A stretch of DNA of 64,000 bases, from NCBI GenBank assembly GCA_015061035.1, contig SUXK01000001.1, positions 124,001 to 188,000 of the forward strand. Direction: 5' to 3'. The DNA comes from Bacteroidales bacterium (GTDB lineage: Bacteria; Bacteroidota; Bacteroidia; Bacteroidales; G3-4614). Shown here one piece after another: positions 61,255 to 64,000 of the stretch. Under the pieces are notes generated by a model. It ran no database searches. It was not told the DNA's origin and worked only from the letters and a program-made list of their open reading frames with translations. The position numbers were made by a program, and so were the translations under genes. The first letter of the stretch is position 1, and the number at the start of each line of letters is the position of its first letter.

Positions 61255-61328
61255 GGCGGGATAGCTCAGTTGGTTAGAGCGTCGGATTCATAACCCGGAG
61301 GTCACGAGTTCAATTCTCGTTCCCGCTA
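61255..61328 (+). tRNA. tRNA-Met (anticodon CAT)
   Basis: Acceptor GGCGGGA/TCCCGCT with a first-pair G-T, D-arm GCTC/GAGC, anticodon loop TTCATAA, T-arm ACGAG/CTCGT around TTCAATT, discriminator A. The anticodon stem TCGGA/CCCGG has an A-C mismatch next to the loop and one T-G pair. The standard paired acceptor start and the AGCTC D-stem argue for elongator methionine or the isoleucine-2 type (with modified CAT) rather than initiator. Confidence 0.93.
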
Positions 61329-61334
61329 CAGAGG

Positions 61335-61365
61335 AAAGGTTGTCATTTGGCAACCTTTTTTTTTA
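61335..61365 (+). terminator. Terminator of tRNA-Met
   Basis: AAAGGTTG / CAACCTTT, perfect 8-bp stem, 8-base loop, running into nine or more T residues. Confidence 0.92.
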
Positions 61366-61380
61366 TTTCTCTAAAAATGT

Positions 61381-61388
61381 TATATTTG
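61381..61388 (+). promoter_or_regulatory. -7 promoter element for outer-membrane barrel 2
   Basis: TATATTTG is an exact TAnnTTTG match; the -33 region is a T-run from the preceding terminator (TTTT at 61357-61360). The start codon is 51 bases downstream. Confidence 0.55.
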
Positions 61389-61438
61389 CACATAAATAAC
61401 GCACGGTAATAAGCAGGTGCTAAAGTTTAACAATAAAT

Positions 61439-62086
61439 ATGAAAAAGAAGATAATAATATCGCTACTGCTAATAACTCTAACCTTTTTGCCTATCTCGGC
61501 AAAAACATTCTCGTTTGGAGTAAAAGGCGGAGTGACACTATCAACGTTGTCGTTTAAAGGTGACTTTGCCGATAACTTTACATCAGACAATAGAGCAGGA
61601 TTCTTTGTAGGTCCTATGCTTAATGCAAAGTTGCCTTTGGGATTTAATATCGATGCCGCAGTGATGTATGCACGAGAAACAGTAAACTACGACAATGAAC
61701 AAGGAGGAACCTCAGACAACCGCAATCTTATAGATGTGCCTCTGAATTTAAGATGGCAAGTGTCTTTGGCAAATGTGATTGGAATATATCTTTCGGCAGG
61801 TCCCGACTTCTCTTTTAACGTAGGAGATATAGATAATATTGAAAATTTTATAAAGGGTTCGTTAGATCAACAAGGCGTAGATTCATCCTCTTTAGAGTCG
61901 CAAACTAAAACGCTCTCTATGGGAGTAGGTGTGGGAGCAGGAGTAGTTTTGTTTAATCATTTGAATATAGGATTTAACTATATTATTCCTCTTGATTATA
62001 CTTATAAATATGTTTTAGAAGACAAGGGAATGGAGTTCTCGTCAAAAGCAAAACGTTGGCAAATATCAGCAGCATATATATTTTAA
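61439..62086 (+). CDS. Small outer-membrane beta-barrel protein (2), PorT/PF13568-like
   Basis: A 215-residue exported protein. The signal peptide IIISLLLITLTFLPISA is followed by FSFGVKGGVTLSTLSF, the typical first strand of PF13568 outer-membrane barrels, then FFVGPMLNAKLPLGFNIDAAVMYAR, VPLNLRWQVS, IGIYLSAGPDFSF and a final aromatic strand ending AAYIF. Such barrels include PorT-like T9SS accessory proteins, but no specific role can be claimed. A small lipoprotein gene follows 13 bases later, probably in the same transcript. Confidence 0.85.
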   Translation: MKKKIIISLLLITLTFLPISAKTFSFGVKGGVTLSTLSFKGDFADNFTSDNRAGFFVGPMLNAKLPLGFNIDAAVMYARETVNYDNEQGGTSDNRNLIDVPLNLRWQVSLANVIGIYLSAGPDFSFNVGDIDNIENFIKGSLDQQGVDSSSLESQTKTLSMGVGVGAGVVLFNHLNIGFNYIIPLDYTYKYVLEDKGMEFSSKAKRWQISAAYIF

Positions 62087-62099
62087 TAGATAATGGATT

Positions 62100-62594
62100 A
62101 TGAAAAAAATAGTTTTAGCAATAATTGTGGCAGTGGTAGGGTTGAGTATCTTTTCTTCGTGTGGTGACTCCGATGATAACTCAAATATGTATAATTGGAA
62201 AGACGTATGGTATGCCTTTGATATGGTAGAGGATGCAACCTCTCTAAAAGGACTACATGTTGATATAACTTACGTTGACAGAGTTGCCCTTGAGCGTCAA
62301 TATGATTATAAAGGTTTTGGCCAATGGGATACAATATTTACACGCCTACCATGGGGATTTATACCCCGAATGAAGGCAACAATAATTCAACCCGAAGATG
62401 TAGTATTTACAGAGAGCGATTTTCCTGCAGTAATTCATCTTAAGATGGGAATATCAGAAGGGGATCAACTTCCAGTCCGTTTAGAGGTAACTGAGGAGTT
62501 TGAAACACTTTCAGATTTTACAAAATATATAAACGATAAGGCGAAGAAAACCTATAAGATATATCCAGCCTCTACTGAGATTGAAAAAGAGTAA
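62100..62594 (+). CDS. Hypothetical lipoprotein
   Basis: A 164-residue protein with a lipoprotein signal: VLAIIVAVVGLSIFSSC gives the lipid cysteine at about 21, followed by GDSDDNS, an acidic run typical of surface-exported lipoproteins in the phylum. The mature part has no motif I recognise; it contains several aromatic strands (YNWKDVWYAFDMV, GQWDTIFTRLPWGF) and a C-terminal helix. It follows barrel 2 by 13 bases and may be its partner on the outer membrane (inference). Confidence 0.7.
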   Translation: MKKIVLAIIVAVVGLSIFSSCGDSDDNSNMYNWKDVWYAFDMVEDATSLKGLHVDITYVDRVALERQYDYKGFGQWDTIFTRLPWGFIPRMKATIIQPEDVVFTESDFPAVIHLKMGISEGDQLPVRLEVTEEFETLSDFTKYINDKAKKTYKIYPASTEIEKE

Positions 62595-62612
62595 TTCTTT
62601 AATTATATGTAA

Positions 62613-62651
62613 AAATACGGATTGTCTTTAAAACAATCCGTATTTTTTTAT
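62613..62651 (+). terminator. Terminator after the hypothetical lipoprotein
   Basis: AAATACGGATTGT / ACAATCCGTATTT, perfect 13-bp stem with a 7-base loop and a T-run. Confidence 0.92.
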
Positions 62652-62712
62652 ATCTGTTTTAAAACCTGTTGAAATTGTTCAGACTTTAAAATAAGTCTTT
62701 TAATATTGATCT

Positions 62713-63546
62713 CTATTGTTGCCCATTATTAATGGCGTCAAGTTTAAGTTGGGCTTTTTGAAGACCTTTTTCGGCAGCCTTACCATACCACTCTTTAGCC
62801 TTCTCAATATCACCTTTGGTAACGGCACTCTCTCCTAAATAGAACTGGGCATCAACGCAACCATCTTCGGCGGCTTTGTTAATCCATATCATAGCCGAGT
62901 CGGCATTTTGGGTAATGCCACCCCTGCCAATCATATACATTTGTCCCAAATAGAATTCAGCATTAGGATAACCTAAGGCAGCGGCTTTTCTCCAAAGTTC
63001 AGCCGTCTTTAAAGTATTTGTTTGAACACCTTGTCCTCTGCTATTATACATACCTCCAAGGAAGAACATTGCTTTGGCATCGTTTTGCTCTACAGCCATT
63101 TCGAACCATTTTGCCGCTTTAGTATAGTCGCGTGGAATACCTTTGCCTCTGTAATACATCTCTCCAAGATCTGATTGAGCAGTAGCGTAGCCATTGTTTG
63201 CCGATTTCTCATACCAAGCAGCCGCTTCGGGGTAACTCTTGTGAACACCTCTTCCCGAGTAGTATAGTGAACCAATAATATATTGAGCCTCTGCGCTATT
63301 GTTATTTGCGGCTTCGGTGTAGCACTCCAATGCTTTGGCAAAATCGGCGTGAGTCATACCCAAACCATCAAGATACATATCTCCTAAAAGAATCTTTGCA
63401 TTGTTGCAATCGGGTAGTTGTTGAGCAATAGTTAATGCGGTTTTGTAGTCGCCACTATCAAATGCACTTTTTGCCTCTTCGTAAGTTTGGGCATAACCAT
63501 TAACAGCAGTCAATAACAGGATTGACATCAAAATAAAAATTTTCAT
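62713..63546 (-). CDS. Exported Sel1-repeat protein
   Basis: A signal peptide (IFILMSILLLTAVNGYA) is followed by about seven Sel1/TPR-like repeats of 36 residues, for example ALECYTEAANNNSAEAQYIIGSLYYSGRGVHKSYPEAAAWYEKSANNGYATAQSDLGEMYYRGKGIPRDY (read as repeat units A-x3-Y-x-KAA-x2-G-x-A-x-A-Q-x2-LG-x-MY). Sel1 proteins act as scaffolds for protein contacts; here it should be periplasmic. It lies 11 bases downstream of rfbC on the same strand, so it may be read from the same transcript. At 277 residues it appears complete. Confidence 0.85.
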   Translation of the reverse strand: MKIFILMSILLLTAVNGYAQTYEEAKSAFDSGDYKTALTIAQQLPDCNNAKILLGDMYLDGLGMTHADFAKALECYTEAANNNSAEAQYIIGSLYYSGRGVHKSYPEAAAWYEKSANNGYATAQSDLGEMYYRGKGIPRDYTKAAKWFEMAVEQNDAKAMFFLGGMYNSRGQGVQTNTLKTAELWRKAAALGYPNAEFYLGQMYMIGRGGITQNADSAMIWINKAAEDGCVDAQFYLGESAVTKGDIEKAKEWYGKAAEKGLQKAQLKLDAINNGQQ

Positions 63547-63557
63547 AATCAGTCTCT

Positions 63558-64000
63558 TTAAAAATATTCAGCATCAATAAACTTAATACCATGCTTATCT
63601 TTTTCCGACATAATAATATTCATGCCCTCAATTGGCCATTCAATACCTAAATCCTTGTCATCAAAAGAGATAGTAATCTCTTCTTTAGGGGCATAAACAT
63701 TGTCAACCTTGTAAGCAAAGGTTGCACTCTCCGAAACAACTAAAAAACCATGAGCAAAACCACGAGGGATGAACAGCATCTTTTTGTTTTCATCCGATAG
63801 TTCTACCATAACATGTTTTCCAAAGGTTGGAGACTCTTTTCTTAAATCAACGGCTACATCAATAACCTTACCTGATAATACCCAAACCATTTTTGCTTGA
63901 GAATAATCTCCTTTCTGGTAGTGCAGACCTCTTAAAACTCCTCTTGACGATAGTGATTGATTGTCCTGAATAAAATCAACCGTTCCAATCTCTTTGTCGA
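63558..64000 (-). CDS. rfbC: dTDP-4-dehydrorhamnose 3,5-epimerase (5' end outside window)
   Basis: RfbC makes dTDP-4-keto-L-rhamnose in dTDP-L-rhamnose synthesis for surface polysaccharide. The visible 146 residues include DFIQDNQSLSSRGVLRGLHYQ, whose RGLHYQ holds a catalytic histidine, then KMVWVLSGKVIDVAVDLR, FIPRGFAHGF and FAYKVDNVYAP. The frame is open to the edge of the window; about 40 N-terminal residues are missing. Other rml genes presumably lie beyond 64000. A possible product link to the GT2 cluster at 3068-5868 is inference only. Confidence 0.95.
   Translation of the reverse strand, partial: DKEIGTVDFIQDNQSLSSRGVLRGLHYQKGDYSQAKMVWVLSGKVIDVAVDLRKESPTFGKHVMVELSDENKKMLFIPRGFAHGFLVVSESATFAYKVDNVYAPKEEITISFDDKDLGIEWPIEGMNIIMSEKDKHGIKFIDAEYF

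Overview
The window looks like chromosomal DNA of an anaerobic, low-GC member of the Bacteroidales (Bacteroidota). Evidence: many promoters of the Bacteroidota type (TTTG about 20 bases upstream of TAnnTTTG), a complete six-gene Na+-translocating NADH:quinone reductase operon next to folB, a one-piece pyruvate:ferredoxin oxidoreductase, type IX secretion proteins (DUF5103, GldH, C-terminal sorting domains), FISUMP, PCMD and WG-repeat surface proteins, and a type VI-B CRISPR system with Cas13b.

Layout. 1-5.9 kb: end of a GH110-like glycosidase, an RluA-type pseudouridine synthase, and three overlapping GT2 glycosyltransferases. 5.9-11.3 kb: two M20 peptidases, a DUF3127 protein, fabD and a secreted PCMD protein. 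11.3-13.95 kb: a repeat-rich accessory stretch with one FN3 lipoprotein gene, several structured-RNA candidates, copies of an interspersed structured element, tRNA-Lys and fragments resembling its 3' end. 13.95-23.5 kb: metallo-beta-lactamase-fold hydrolase, T9SS cargo protein, AAA_14 ATPase, pyruvate:ferredoxin oxidoreductase, tRNA-Arg, ung and a C_GCAxxG_C_C protein. 23.6-28.3 kb: the CRISPR-Cas13b locus, with two arrays each behind its own copy of a roughly 255-bp leader. 28.4-36.4 kb: DUF5103, folB and nqrABCDEF. 36.7-39.8 kb: a tandem pair of FISUMP lipoproteins. 40-51 kb: dsbD, a coiled-coil gene, zapA, rny, ricT, gldH, a B3/B4 gene, rsmD, a RecD-like helicase, cardiolipin synthase, a secreted thioredoxin and a winged-helix protein. 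51-64 kb: recG-ispD, a WG-repeat protein, a subtilase with a T9SS tail, a DUF4136 lipoprotein, two small outer-membrane barrels, tRNA-Met, a Sel1-repeat protein and the end of rfbC.

How the genes work together. Pyruvate:ferredoxin oxidoreductase and Na+-NQR fit an anaerobic fermenter/respirer that makes reduced ferredoxin from pyruvate and couples NADH oxidation to a sodium gradient. RNase Y, RicT and ZapA sit together as an RNA-decay/cell-division block. DUF5103, GldH and two cargo proteins with sorting tails indicate a working type IX secretion system. Cas13b with its two arrays is an RNA-targeting defence module; no cas1/cas2 and no csx27/csx28 is present in the window.

Most unusual: a roughly 85-100 nt element that can fold into an outer stem holding two hairpins plus a third hairpin. 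It occurs four times. Two copies lie inside the duplicated CRISPR leaders and two, inverted, in the tRNA-Lys region. The stems differ in sequence between copies but mostly keep pairing, which suggests selection on structure. A second candidate is a 115-nt hairpin in the long 5' leader of the FN3 lipoprotein gene, with a competing downstream pairing that could make it a switch. All assignments were made by reading the sequence; no database search was run.
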